This document shows positions 1-6,839 of a DNA stretch of 20,351 nucleotides, in pieces. The position numbers were made by a program, and so were the translations under genes. Origin of the DNA: an uncultured Spongiibacteraceae bacterium (GTDB taxonomy: Bacteria > Pseudomonadota > Gammaproteobacteria > Pseudomonadales > CAMLJR01); contig CAMLJR010000040.1 in NCBI GenBank assembly GCA_946480345.1, forward strand, positions 1-20,351. The letters run 5' to 3'. Numbering within the stretch: position 1 is the first letter of the stretch; each line of letters opens with the position of its first letter. A model generated the notes under the pieces. The model was given only the letters and a program-made list of their open reading frames with translations, searched no databases and was not told where the DNA came from.

Positions 1-74
1 TGGCCTTTATGTCCGGCAAGATTAAATTGCAGGGCGATATGATGGCGGCAATGGTGCTAAGCAGTATTTTCTAA
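1..74 (+). CDS. SCP2 sterol-binding domain protein, C-terminal fragment
   Basis: This is the 3' end of a gene entering from the left. Codons read in frame from base 3 end AFMSGKIKLQGDMMAAMVLS... and stop at TAA 72-74. The FMSGK-I-K-x-QGDM stretch resembles the conserved end of SCP2 (sterol carrier protein 2) domains, which bind sterols or fatty acyl chains in a hydrophobic pocket. Only 23 residues are visible, so it cannot be told whether this is a stand-alone SCP2 protein or the tail of a fusion. A strong terminator follows directly, so it is transcribed separately from the flavoprotein gene downstream. The family call rests on this short motif alone. Confidence 0.65.
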   Translation, partial: AFMSGKIKLQGDMMAAMVLSSIF

Positions 75-90
75 CGAACAAATGAATTTT

Positions 91-120
91 AAACGGGGCG
101 TATGACGCCCCGTTTTCGTT
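91..120 (+). terminator. Rho-independent terminator after the SCP2 gene
   Basis: A perfect 10-bp stem (91-100 with 106-115) closes a 5-nt loop TATGA. The 3' arm ends in a run of T that continues as TTTTCGTTT. It sits 17 nt after the SCP2 stop codon, as expected for an intrinsic terminator. Confidence 0.85.
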
Positions 121-171
121 TGAGTCGCTATCAATAAATAAATCAGCGCAAGCGAAGCGAGGGAACCTTTC

Positions 172-1731
172 ATGACAGAGGAAATAAATACCCCTGAGCA
201 TTGTGCGAAAACGAATCGCCGCGATTTTTTGAAACACACCGGCGCGTTGGCAGCTGGCATTGGCGCCAGCGCTTTCATCGATGACGCACAATCTGCACCG
301 CTGTCTGCTCGCAACATTCATTGGGATGCGAGTGCCGATGTTGTAGTGATGGGCTCGGGTGTAGCCGGAACCGCCGCCGCAATAGAGGCGCGGCGCGCGC
401 ATGCCGAAGTGCTATTGCTCGAGAAATTCCACGTGCCGGGTGGATCGTCGAGTCTGTCCGGCGGCGTTTGCTATATGGGTGGCGGTACCCCATTGCAGAA
501 AGCGCTGGGTTTTAGCGACTCGATTGAAGACATGTACAACTACATGGTTGCAGCGAGTGGCATTTATGCCGAGCAGGAAAAAATTCGTTTGTATTGCGAA
601 GGCAGCCTTGAACAATATCAATGGCTGATTGAAAACGGCATCGTTTATTCGCAGGAATTTTCTGCGGAAAAAGAGCTGACTCGAGGCAGTGCGTCGCTGT
701 ATTTCTCCGGTAACGAAAAAGGCCATCTTTACCGCGAGCTCGCGAAAGTGGCACCGCGCGGCCATTTGCCGTCGGCAGAAAATCAAACCGGTGGACGCCG
801 CATGATGCAGGCGCTGCTGGCATCGGCCAAGCAGCTCGGTGTGCAGTTGAAGCTGAGGGCATCGTGCGAGCGCCTGGTTCAGGAAACCGATGGTTCTGTT
901 TCCGGTGTGCAGATTAACGATGGAGATCAGGTTCGATATATTCGTGCGCGTAAAGGCGTAGTGCTTGCTGCCGGCGGCTTTATCCATAATCGGGATATGG
1001 TGAAAAGATACGCGCCGGAAATGTATCAATGTTCGGCACCATGGGGGCGCGCTGGCGATCTCGGTATCGGTATTCGAATGGGGATGAGCATTGGCGGTGA
1101 AGTACTGCGAATGGATCAGGGCTTTACGATCCTCCCGCTATATCCGCCGGAAAGTGTTTTGCGCGGCATTGTTGTGAGTCGGCAGGGGCAGCGTTTCGTC
1201 AATGAGGATGCGTACTACGCATTTCTCGGTCATGAAATTGCGTTCCATCAAAATCATTTGGCGTATCTGGTAGTCGATCGCGACAGCGATTATCCAGGCT
1301 CGAACGATTATCGCGTCAACCTCGTCGCGCAAGCCGATTCAATTAGCGCGCTCGAGCAACAATTGCGTATGCCGACGCAGGCATTGCAGCACACCGTCGA
1401 TTATTACAATCGATTTGCGCGCAAAGGTATGGACCCATTGTTCGGTAAAAACAAAGAGTATTTGGCGGCGTTGCAAAAGGGACCGTTCAAAGCGTACGAG
1501 TTGAGTGGCAAGAATGCTTTTTTTGTTGCGCATACCTTTGGCGGTCTGCATACGAATAACGATGCACAAGTCATCAATGCATGGGGCGAGGCGATTCCTG
1601 GTTTATATGCCGCGGGTCGCACGGCTGCGAGCATTCCGGTGTCGCCATATATTGCTAGTGGCGTATCGCTCGGGGATGGCATTTTCTTTGGACGTCGCGC
1701 CGCTCGCCATGCGCTGCAACGTAAAGCGTAA
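172..1731 (+). CDS. Tat-exported FAD-dependent dehydrogenase (3-ketosteroid dehydrogenase / fumarate reductase flavoprotein family)
   Basis: This 519-aa flavoprotein belongs to the FAD_binding_2 family. Residues 15-21 read NRRDFLK, a twin-arginine signal, followed by a hydrophobic stretch (about 23-36), so it should be exported folded to the periplasm. The Rossmann motif GSGVAG (61-66) and the acidic residue E84 bind FAD. GGVCYMGGGTP (97-107) and the C-terminal PYIASGVSLGDG (492-503) resemble 3-ketosteroid Delta1/Delta4 dehydrogenases. Y493 with G497 has the Tyr-xxx-Gly spacing of the KSTD active site. GLYAAGR near 480 is the usual second FAD contact. The start at 172 has GAGGGA seven nt upstream. 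The cytochrome c gene 9 nt downstream suggests that electrons leave via that haem. The substrate is not proven; a steroid, fumarate-like or other enoyl/2-ene substrate is possible. Confidence 0.8.
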   Translation: MTEEINTPEHCAKTNRRDFLKHTGALAAGIGASAFIDDAQSAPLSARNIHWDASADVVVMGSGVAGTAAAIEARRAHAEVLLLEKFHVPGGSSSLSGGVCYMGGGTPLQKALGFSDSIEDMYNYMVAASGIYAEQEKIRLYCEGSLEQYQWLIENGIVYSQEFSAEKELTRGSASLYFSGNEKGHLYRELAKVAPRGHLPSAENQTGGRRMMQALLASAKQLGVQLKLRASCERLVQETDGSVSGVQINDGDQVRYIRARKGVVLAAGGFIHNRDMVKRYAPEMYQCSAPWGRAGDLGIGIRMGMSIGGEVLRMDQGFTILPLYPPESVLRGIVVSRQGQRFVNEDAYYAFLGHEIAFHQNHLAYLVVDRDSDYPGSNDYRVNLVAQADSISALEQQLRMPTQALQHTVDYYNRFARKGMDPLFGKNKEYLAALQKGPFKAYELSGKNAFFVAHTFGGLHTNNDAQVINAWGEAIPGLYAAGRTAASIPVSPYIASGVSLGDGIFFGRRAARHALQRKA

Positions 1732-1740
1732 GGATCAAAA

Positions 1741-2121
1741 ATGAAACGCTTAATTGCGCTGTTTTTATGCGCTGCCGCGTGGGTGGCAGCAGCCGATCCT
1801 GTGCCGCAGGGAGATGTCACGCGCGGGAAATTAGTCTTCGGCCCATGCCGAACCTGCCATATTCCCAATAAAGACGCAGGCAATCATAACGGGCCGAATC
1901 TGTTCGATATTTTTGGTCGTAAGGCGGGAACACGCGAAGGATTTTTATATTATTCCGACGAAATAAAGAATGCCGATTTCGTCTGGACGCCAGAGCTACT
2001 CGATTTGTGGTTAGCGAATCCCGGTCAATTTTTGCCGAATTCGACGATGATTTTCGTGCCGATCGCCGATGCGCAACGGCGTGCGGATTTGATTGAATAT
2101 TTGAAAACATTTCGCGATTGA
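1741..2121 (+). CDS. Small periplasmic class I cytochrome c
   Basis: This 126-aa protein has a Sec signal peptide (KR at 2-3, hydrophobic core to about 18). The haem-binding motif is CRTCH at 36-40, and M103 in NSTMIF is the likely sixth ligand. The internal pattern GPNLFDIFGRKAGT...Y...KNADFVWTPELL and the closing RADLIEYLKTF match the cytochrome c2 / c550-type family, which carries single electrons. Its Shine-Dalgarno AAGGA (1730-1734) overlaps the stop codon of the upstream flavoprotein gene, so the two are co-transcribed and probably translationally coupled. The likely role is electron acceptor for that exported dehydrogenase. The direct partnership is inferred from context. Confidence 0.88.
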   Translation: MKRLIALFLCAAAWVAAADPVPQGDVTRGKLVFGPCRTCHIPNKDAGNHNGPNLFDIFGRKAGTREGFLYYSDEIKNADFVWTPELLDLWLANPGQFLPNSTMIFVPIADAQRRADLIEYLKTFRD

Positions 2122-2174
2122 ACGTGAGCCCCGCTATTCAGGTAGTTATCTGCCCCGGCCATATATGAAGCCAG

Positions 2175-2183
2175 TGGTATGAT
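2175..2183 (+). promoter_or_regulatory. Candidate extended -10 promoter of eda
   Basis: TGG followed by TATGAT (2178-2183) forms a TGn extended -10 element 33 nt upstream of the eda start codon. No good -35 box is visible at the right spacing, which extended -10 promoters tolerate. The 94-bp gap after the cytochrome gene leaves room for an own promoter. Confidence 0.4.
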
Positions 2184-2215
2184 GGCGCGACTTTTTTTCC
2201 AGAGAGTGGATGTAA

Positions 2216-2839
2216 ATGCAGTTAATCAACCAACTGGCTGCCTTGAAAATCGTTCCTGTCATCGCAGTCGAGCGGGCCGAAGATATTGTGCCAATGGGAA
2301 GGGCGCTCGTTGAAAACGGGCTGCCGGTAGCGGAAATTACGTTTCGCACGGAAGCGGCGCTGGAAGCGATTCGACTGCTGCGCCAGGCGCAACCGTCGAT
2401 GCTGATCGGTGCGGGCACGGTTCTTAATCGCGCTCAAATCGAACAGGCCAAAGCTGCCGGCGCTACTTTTATCGTCAGCCCCGGCTTGAATCCGAATACC
2501 GTGCGCGCGGCGCAGGATTTGAATATTCCAATGATTCCCGGCGTGAATAATCCCAGCGATATCGAAGCTGCCATCGAGCTGGGACTGACGGCGCTGAAGT
2601 TCTTTCCGGCAGAGCCCTCGGGTGGCGTCAAGATGCTCAAAGCGTTACTTGCACCGTATTCCCAGATGCAATTCATGCCGACGGGTGGAGTGGGGCCGCA
2701 CAACATTCGCGACTATCTGGCGATCGAAGGCGTGGTAGCGTGCGGCGGCAGCTGGATGGTGGATCCGAAGCTGGTACGCGAGGGACGCTGGGAAGAGGTC
2801 GGTCGATTGATTCGCGAAGCGCGCGATCTCGTGCAGTAG
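2216..2839 (+). CDS. eda: KDPG/KHG aldolase (2-dehydro-3-deoxyphosphogluconate aldolase)
   Basis: This class I aldolase splits 2-keto-3-deoxy-6-phosphogluconate to pyruvate and glyceraldehyde 3-phosphate in the Entner-Doudoroff pathway; the family also acts on 4-hydroxy-2-oxoglutarate. At 207 aa it has the normal family length. Visible landmarks are AEITFRT (39-45, with E40 and R44 as general acid/base and phosphate contact), GAGTVLN (65-71), VSPGLNP (87-93), and LKFFPAE (127-133), in which K128 is the Schiff-base lysine. PTGGVGP (155-161) forms the phosphate site. It stands alone here: no edd, zwf or pgl lies next to it, and it ends at a bidirectional terminator. The ATG at 2216 has only a weak purine-rich ribosome site upstream. 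Confidence 0.93.
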   Translation: MQLINQLAALKIVPVIAVERAEDIVPMGRALVENGLPVAEITFRTEAALEAIRLLRQAQPSMLIGAGTVLNRAQIEQAKAAGATFIVSPGLNPNTVRAAQDLNIPMIPGVNNPSDIEAAIELGLTALKFFPAEPSGGVKMLKALLAPYSQMQFMPTGGVGPHNIRDYLAIEGVVACGGSWMVDPKLVREGRWEEVGRLIREARDLVQ

Positions 2840-2856
2840 ACAAATAGCGCGCGAAA

Positions 2857-2884
2857 AAAAAGGCCACTCAGTGGCCTTTTTCTT
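2857..2884. terminator. Bidirectional terminator between eda and the thiolase gene
   Basis: The arms AAAAGGCCAC (2858-2867) and GTGGCCTTTT (2871-2880) pair fully around a 3-nt loop. A-runs on the left and T-runs on the right make it work for both eda (+) and the convergent thiolase-like gene (-). Confidence 0.85.
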
Positions 2885-2913
2885 TGCTTCGAAGCACGGT
2901 TGATGGGAGGTGA

Positions 2914-4098
2914 CTAGCGCTTCACGATCACCGATGAGCCATGGCCGAACAAGCCCTGGTTCGCGGTAATGCCGACCTTGGCATTTTCGACCTGACGTTC
3001 ACCCGCCTGACCGCGCAATTGCCACGTCAATTCGCACACCTGCGCCAATGCCTGCGCCGGCACCGCTTCGCCAAAGCAGGCGAGGCCGCCGCTGGTGTTG
3101 ACCGGAATACGCCCGCCGATGCGCGTGGCCCCGGAGCGGAACAGATGCTCAGCCTCGCCCTGACCGCAGAGCCCGATGTGCTCGTACCAGTCCAGTTCGA
3201 GCGCCGACGACAAGTCGTAAACCTCGGCGAGCGATACATCTTTCGGACCGATACCCGCTTCCTCGTAGGCTTTTTTCGCGAGCGAAGCGCGGAACGAGTG
3301 GGCTTCGGCAACCGCTGCCGAATCCGTCGCAATATCCGGCATTTCGACTTCGCCACTGGCGTAGCGGGGCGAAACGGTCGAAATCGCTGCGATGCGCACC
3401 GGATTGTTCACACCATGTCGGCGTGCGTAATCCATGCTGCACAACACCAGCGCAGCGCCGCCGTCGGACGTCGCACAGATTTCGAATAAGCGCAGCGGAT
3501 CGGCCACCATCGCCGAACCGAGTACTTCCTCGATCGTGAATTTCTTGCGATAGCGCGCTTTCGGATTGGTAAAGCCGTGCTCGGCATTTTTCACTTTGAC
3601 GGCGGCAAAGTCCTCGTCGGTCGCGCCGTATAAATCCATGCGACGACGCGCATACAACGCGAAATAGGTTGGGTTGGTGATGCCGATATAAAAGCGCAGC
3701 CAATCCGGATCTTCCGGGCGATAGCCTTTTGCCGGCGCCAGAAAGCCTTTCGGTGTGGTATCCGCGCCGACGACGAGTGCCACTTCGCACGCGCCCGACA
3801 GAATTTTTGCGCGCGCGGCAGCCAATGCTTGCGAGCCGGTGGCACAGGCGGCGTAGGAGGTGTGTACTTCGGCACCTTGCCAGCCCAGCGCCTGCGCAAA
3901 CGTGGCGCCGGCAACATAACCCGGATAACCGCAGCGCATGGTGGCGCCGCCGGAGACGAACTGGACATCTTTCCAGCTGACGTTCGCGTCTTTCAGTGCA
4001 TCGCGCGCGGCAGCTACGCCGTATTCGACGAAATTACGGCCCCATTTGCCCCACGGGTGCATGCCCACGCCAAGAATGGCGACTTCATTGTTGCTCAT
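2914..4098 (-). CDS. Thiolase-fold lipid-transfer protein (SCPx/Ltp-like), partner of DUF35
   Basis: This 394-aa thiolase-superfamily protein is of the lipid-transfer (SCPx/Ltp) type; it should act on CoA thioesters in the cytoplasm. C85 in SYAACATGSQA is at the nucleophile position of thiolases. The usual C-terminal HDCF histidine is replaced by tyrosine (AEVYDLSS, Y294). The usual GGxxxxGHPxG motif reads NTSGGLACFGEAVPA (334-348), so its His is missing. Such changes are known in Ltp2-type proteins that perform retro-aldol cleavage of steroid side chains together with a DUF35 protein. Its ATG overlaps the DUF35 stop by 4 bp, which fits an obligate two-subunit complex. Either a C-C cleaving aldolase or a thiolase variant is possible; the substrate is unknown. 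Confidence 0.82.
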   Translation of the reverse strand: MSNNEVAILGVGMHPWGKWGRNFVEYGVAAARDALKDANVSWKDVQFVSGGATMRCGYPGYVAGATFAQALGWQGAEVHTSYAACATGSQALAAARAKILSGACEVALVVGADTTPKGFLAPAKGYRPEDPDWLRFYIGITNPTYFALYARRRMDLYGATDEDFAAVKVKNAEHGFTNPKARYRKKFTIEEVLGSAMVADPLRLFEICATSDGGAALVLCSMDYARRHGVNNPVRIAAISTVSPRYASGEVEMPDIATDSAAVAEAHSFRASLAKKAYEEAGIGPKDVSLAEVYDLSSALELDWYEHIGLCGQGEAEHLFRSGATRIGGRIPVNTSGGLACFGEAVPAQALAQVCELTWQLRGQAGERQVENAKVGITANQGLFGHGSSVIVKR

Positions 4099-4571
4099 TG
4101 CGCGCCTCCCGTTGCGGTGTTAGTGGCGTTAGAAGTCGTGGCCATCGGTTTCCATTTCCAGATCAGCTTGTCGGTTTCGTCATCCTGGTACAGCGTTTCC
4201 AATACCAGCTCCATCTTCATGCCGACTTTCAGTTCGGTGACATCGACACCTTCGATGACCTGACCGAGCACGATCATTTTTTCGTGATCGAGTTCGACCG
4301 CAGCGATCGTGTACGGCACGAATGGATCGGCGGCAACGAACGGTTCCGGCGGTTTGTAGCAGGCATTTGTGTACGACCAGACCTTGCCGGTGCGGCTCAA
4401 TTGCACATCGACGAACTCAGTGCCTTCGCAATCGGGATTACGGCAGAACGAAGTTTGTCGTGGGAAGAAATAGGTTTTGCATGCGGTGCATTGCGTTCCG
4501 ATCAAATGCGGCTGGTCTTTATCCAGCGTGTACCAGCCTTCGATGGCGGGCACTTGCGGTTTGCTGCTCAT
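4095..4571 (-). CDS. DUF35 (zinc ribbon + OB-fold) protein, partner of the thiolase-like protein
   Basis: This 158-aa protein has an N-terminal rubredoxin-like zinc ribbon (C28, C31, C43, C48, in CTACK and CRNPDC) and then an OB-fold running about 55-145. This is the DUF35 architecture, known to bind acyl-CoA and to complex with thiolase-superfamily partners such as ChsH2/Ltp2. I chose the ATG at 4571 because AGGAG (complement of 4579-4583) lies 7 nt upstream. An in-frame ATG 24 nt earlier, at 4595, has no such site. The tail after residue 143 is a low-complexity T/N/A-rich extension. It is co-transcribed with the thiolase-like gene and overlaps it by 4 bp (ATGA). Confidence 0.85.
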   Translation of the reverse strand: MSSKPQVPAIEGWYTLDKDQPHLIGTQCTACKTYFFPRQTSFCRNPDCEGTEFVDVQLSRTGKVWSYTNACYKPPEPFVAADPFVPYTIAAVELDHEKMIVLGQVIEGVDVTELKVGMKMELVLETLYQDDETDKLIWKWKPMATTSNATNTATGGAQ

Positions 4572-4601
4572 GGGAAACTCCTGTGACGGCTGCATAAGCG
4601 A

Positions 4602-4763
4602 ACCGGCGCGCGGCCGGTCGTTGGCGCGGTGGGATCATCGCGGCAAAGCGGAATCGCGATCATCGTCCAAATGACCTATGGAATTGACCGTCTCGCTCCA
4701 TAGTCGGCGTGGTCGATAAAAAATTGCGGCGAGTGGCGGGAAAATTGCGAACGTAGCCGCCAG
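4602..4763 (-). promoter_or_regulatory. Repeat-rich leader/promoter region of the DUF35-thiolase operon
   Basis: The gap between the MarR gene and DUF35 holds several ordered repeats. A 7-bp inverted repeat CTATGGA (4676-4682) / TCCATAG (4697-4703) has arms 21 bp apart centre to centre. Direct repeats are AAAATTGCG at 4720 and 4741 (also 21 bp apart) and GATCATCG at 4633 and 4658. A GC-rich hairpin lies in the leader at 4602-4618 (ACCGGC / GCCGGT). A further perfect 6-bp hairpin (4756-4761 with 4768-4773) holds the MarR stop codon. The spacing suggests protein binding on one face of the DNA, but no clear -35/-10 pair was found. Confidence 0.4.
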
Positions 4764-5228
4764 TTAAGGCGGCGATATCAATGCTTGCGCGGCGTTCGAT
4801 AATTGTTGCTCGAGCGCCAGCATGCCAGCCGGACCGAGCACGGCCTGATATTCGCCGCGCACCTCTTGCAGCACCTCGGCGAAATCGCGCTGTAATGCGC
4901 AACCCCCTGCCGATAGCTTGATCAAGCGCGAGCGCTTGTCGTGAATATCGAGTTCGCTTTCGACGTAACCGGCGCGCTCGAGATCGCGCACCAGCTTGCC
5001 GGTTGCCTGTTGGCTGATACCGATCCGGTCGGCAAGTGTGCCGAGGCTGATGGCGGTGTGATCGAGATTTTCGATGACGGCGCTGTGTGCACCGCGAATT
5101 TTGCGATGGCCGCGGGCGCGGCATTTGGCAAGAGCGCGTTGTTGAAAATTATCGGCCAGCTCATGCAGTAATTGACCGAGGTGGGGAGGGGAAGGCTTTT
5201 GCCATTCGGATTTTTGGCTGCGGTTCAT
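4764..5228 (-). CDS. MarR-family transcriptional regulator
   Basis: This 154-aa winged helix-turn-helix regulator has helix-turn-helix residues of about 61-82 (SLGTLADRIGISQQATGKLV). The wing follows at about 88-107 with the diagnostic DxxDKRSRLIKLS pattern. MarR proteins are dimers that bind palindromic operators and release them upon binding small aromatic or acyl ligands. The gene reads in the same direction as the DUF35-thiolase pair, 192 nt upstream of it, and is divergent from yajC. A near-perfect palindrome lies 27-51 nt upstream of its start, which suggests autoregulation. Control of the downstream pair is plausible from position but not proven. The ATG at 5228 has GGGA about 9 nt upstream. 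Confidence 0.9.
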   Translation of the reverse strand: MNRSQKSEWQKPSPPHLGQLLHELADNFQQRALAKCRARGHRKIRGAHSAVIENLDHTAISLGTLADRIGISQQATGKLVRDLERAGYVESELDIHDKRSRLIKLSAGGCALQRDFAEVLQEVRGEYQAVLGPAGMLALEQQLSNAAQALISPP

Positions 5229-5254
5229 CTACGGCGTCCCGAATTTATTGTTAT

Positions 5255-5279
5255 TTAAGGTGTGTTATCCACGCCTTAA
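5255..5279. promoter_or_regulatory. Probable MarR operator (25-bp dyad)
   Basis: The arms TTAAGGTGTG (5255-5264) and CACGCCTTAA (5270-5279) match at 9 of 10 positions around TTATC. This size and symmetry are typical of MarR-family operators. It sits just upstream of the MarR gene, in the region shared with yajC. A partial half-site CTTAGGCGTT lies at 5304-5313. Confidence 0.65.
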
Positions 5280-5459
5280 TGTGATCGATCGGATGCGCCA
5301 CAACTTAGGCGTTAGAGCGACACGCTGTCTAATGAAGTTTACGTAACCCTTCGAGCGGGACTGTGGACGCTAGTCGATCATCGGCAAACCGAGTACATTA
5401 GCCGGCCTTCGCCGATGCGCATGCATCGATCAATTCACTGTTATTCGCAGGATGATTTC

Positions 5460-5795
5460 ATGAGTTTCTTCATTGCTGATGCCTATGCCCAGGCAGCCAC
5501 TCAACCCGCTTCGCAAACCAGTTCCATTATGCAGATGCTGTTTCTCGGCGGCCTATTCGTGATGTTTTATTTTCTGGCGATTCGCCCGCAACGCAAGCGC
5601 CAGAAAGAGCACGCGGCAATGGTGTCGGCGTTGGCGAAAGGCGATGAAGTTGTAACCAACAGCGGTATTCTCGGCAAAGTGACTAAAGTGGAAGACGATT
5701 ACATCGCGCTGCAAGTGGCGGATAACGTCGAGCTGAAGTTCCAGAAGGCATCCGTGCATGCTGTGTTGCCCAAGGGCACTTTGAAATCGATCTGA
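5460..5795 (+). CDS. yajC: Preprotein translocase accessory subunit YajC
   Basis: This 111-aa inner-membrane protein associates with SecDF and the SecYEG translocon. It has a short N-terminal segment, one membrane helix (about 25-42, LFLGGLFVMFYFLAI), the hallmark RPQRKRQKEH directly after it, and then a small cytoplasmic beta-rich domain with GDEVVTNSGILGKV, as in all YajC proteins. I chose the ATG at 5460 because AGGA lies 7 nt upstream and the family begins here; an in-frame ATG at 5415 is less likely. Normally yajC sits between tgt and secD. Here its neighbours are a MarR gene (divergent) and a D-cysteine desulfhydrase 22 nt downstream. This may be a second or relocated copy. Confidence 0.93.
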   Translation: MSFFIADAYAQAATQPASQTSSIMQMLFLGGLFVMFYFLAIRPQRKRQKEHAAMVSALAKGDEVVTNSGILGKVTKVEDDYIALQVADNVELKFQKASVHAVLPKGTLKSI

Positions 5796-5817
5796 GCAAC
5801 AATCGATCTCAACAGCA

Positions 5818-6810
5818 ATGGCCTTCACTTATCCGCCACGTTTAGCACTCGCACAAACCCCGACGCCGCTGCAATTGTTGCAGCGGCTGTCGCAGCAAAT
5901 CGATGGTCCGCGCATCTGGATCAAGCGCGACGATCTCACTGGTTCGGTACTCACCGGCAATAAAATCCGCAAACTCGAATTCACGCTGGCGCAGGCACAG
6001 CGCGATGGCTGCAATGCAATTGTGACCTGCGGCGGCGTGCAATCGAATCACTGCCGAGCAACAGCGTTGCTATGTGCGCAACTCGGTTTGAAATGTCGGT
6101 TGATTCTTCGCGGCGAGGCGCAACCGCCTTACGACGGCAATCTATTGCTCGATTATCTTGCCGGCGCCGAAGTATCGGTATTTCGCCCTGCGATTTATCA
6201 ACAAAATCTCGATGATTTACTCGGCGATGCCGCGGCGCAATTACGTGTCGAGGGCATGGCGCCTTTCGTCATTCCGACCGGTGCCAGCGATGGCATAGGC
6301 GTGTGGGGATATATCGCGGCTTGCGAAGAATTACGCGCCGATTTCGCGCTGAATAAAATCGATCCACGCTATATCGTCTGCGCAACCGGCTCCGGCGGAA
6401 CGCAGGCGGGGTTAACAGCGGGCGCTGCGTTACATGCGCTGAATGCCGAGGTTTACGGCGTGGCTGTTTGCGATGACGAAGCTTATTTCCAGAACAAAGT
6501 GCGCAGCGATCTACGCGACTGGCAACAGCGTTATGCAGTTGCGCTCGATATTGAATCGTTGCCGATACATGTTATCGATGGCTACGTCGGCCCGGGCTAT
6601 GCGAAGGCAACCCCCGACATATTTGCAACGATCAAACGTGTAGCCAGCGTGGAAGGTATCGTGTTCGATCCCGTTTACACCGGCAAAGCCTTCCACGCGA
6701 TGTTGATCGAAATCGAGAAAGGTCGCTTTCGCGATTGCGACGATATTGTGTTTATTCATACTGGCGGTGTATTTGGATTATTTCCGCAGCGCGATCAGAT
6801 CGATTTTTGA
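5818..6810 (+). CDS. dcyD: D-cysteine desulfhydrase (PLP-dependent)
   Basis: This 330-aa fold-type II PLP enzyme is of the D-cysteine desulfhydrase / ACC deaminase family. K49 in TGNKIRKLEF is the PLP lysine, SNHCR (76-80) stacks on the cofactor, and GSGGTQAG (191-198) holds its phosphate. The family splits at the DPVY-x-GK motif: ACC deaminases carry Glu, D-cysteine desulfhydrases Thr. Here it reads DPVYTGK with T288, so D-cysteine desulfhydrase (D-cysteine to pyruvate, H2S and ammonia) is favoured. HTGGVFGLF (314-322) is the usual C-terminal glycine loop. The gene follows yajC by 22 nt and is convergent with alr. Its start has no clear Shine-Dalgarno, so coupling to yajC translation is possible. 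Confidence 0.85.
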   Translation: MAFTYPPRLALAQTPTPLQLLQRLSQQIDGPRIWIKRDDLTGSVLTGNKIRKLEFTLAQAQRDGCNAIVTCGGVQSNHCRATALLCAQLGLKCRLILRGEAQPPYDGNLLLDYLAGAEVSVFRPAIYQQNLDDLLGDAAAQLRVEGMAPFVIPTGASDGIGVWGYIAACEELRADFALNKIDPRYIVCATGSGGTQAGLTAGAALHALNAEVYGVAVCDDEAYFQNKVRSDLRDWQQRYAVALDIESLPIHVIDGYVGPGYAKATPDIFATIKRVASVEGIVFDPVYTGKAFHAMLIEIEKGRFRDCDDIVFIHTGGVFGLFPQRDQIDF

Positions 6811-6839
6811 TGACCACGAATATCCGTCACGGCATTTAA

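Noticed and set aside
412..1029. 205-codon minus-strand frame opposite the flavoprotein
   Set aside because: Overlaps the FAD-binding domain in antisense and shows no protein-like features.
2941..3489. 182-codon plus-strand frame opposite the thiolase-like gene
   Set aside because: Antisense shadow with no recognisable motif; the thiolase frame is clearly the coding one.
5818..6810. ACC deaminase
   Set aside because: The DPVY-x-GK motif has Thr where ACC deaminases have Glu; D-cysteine desulfhydrase fits better.
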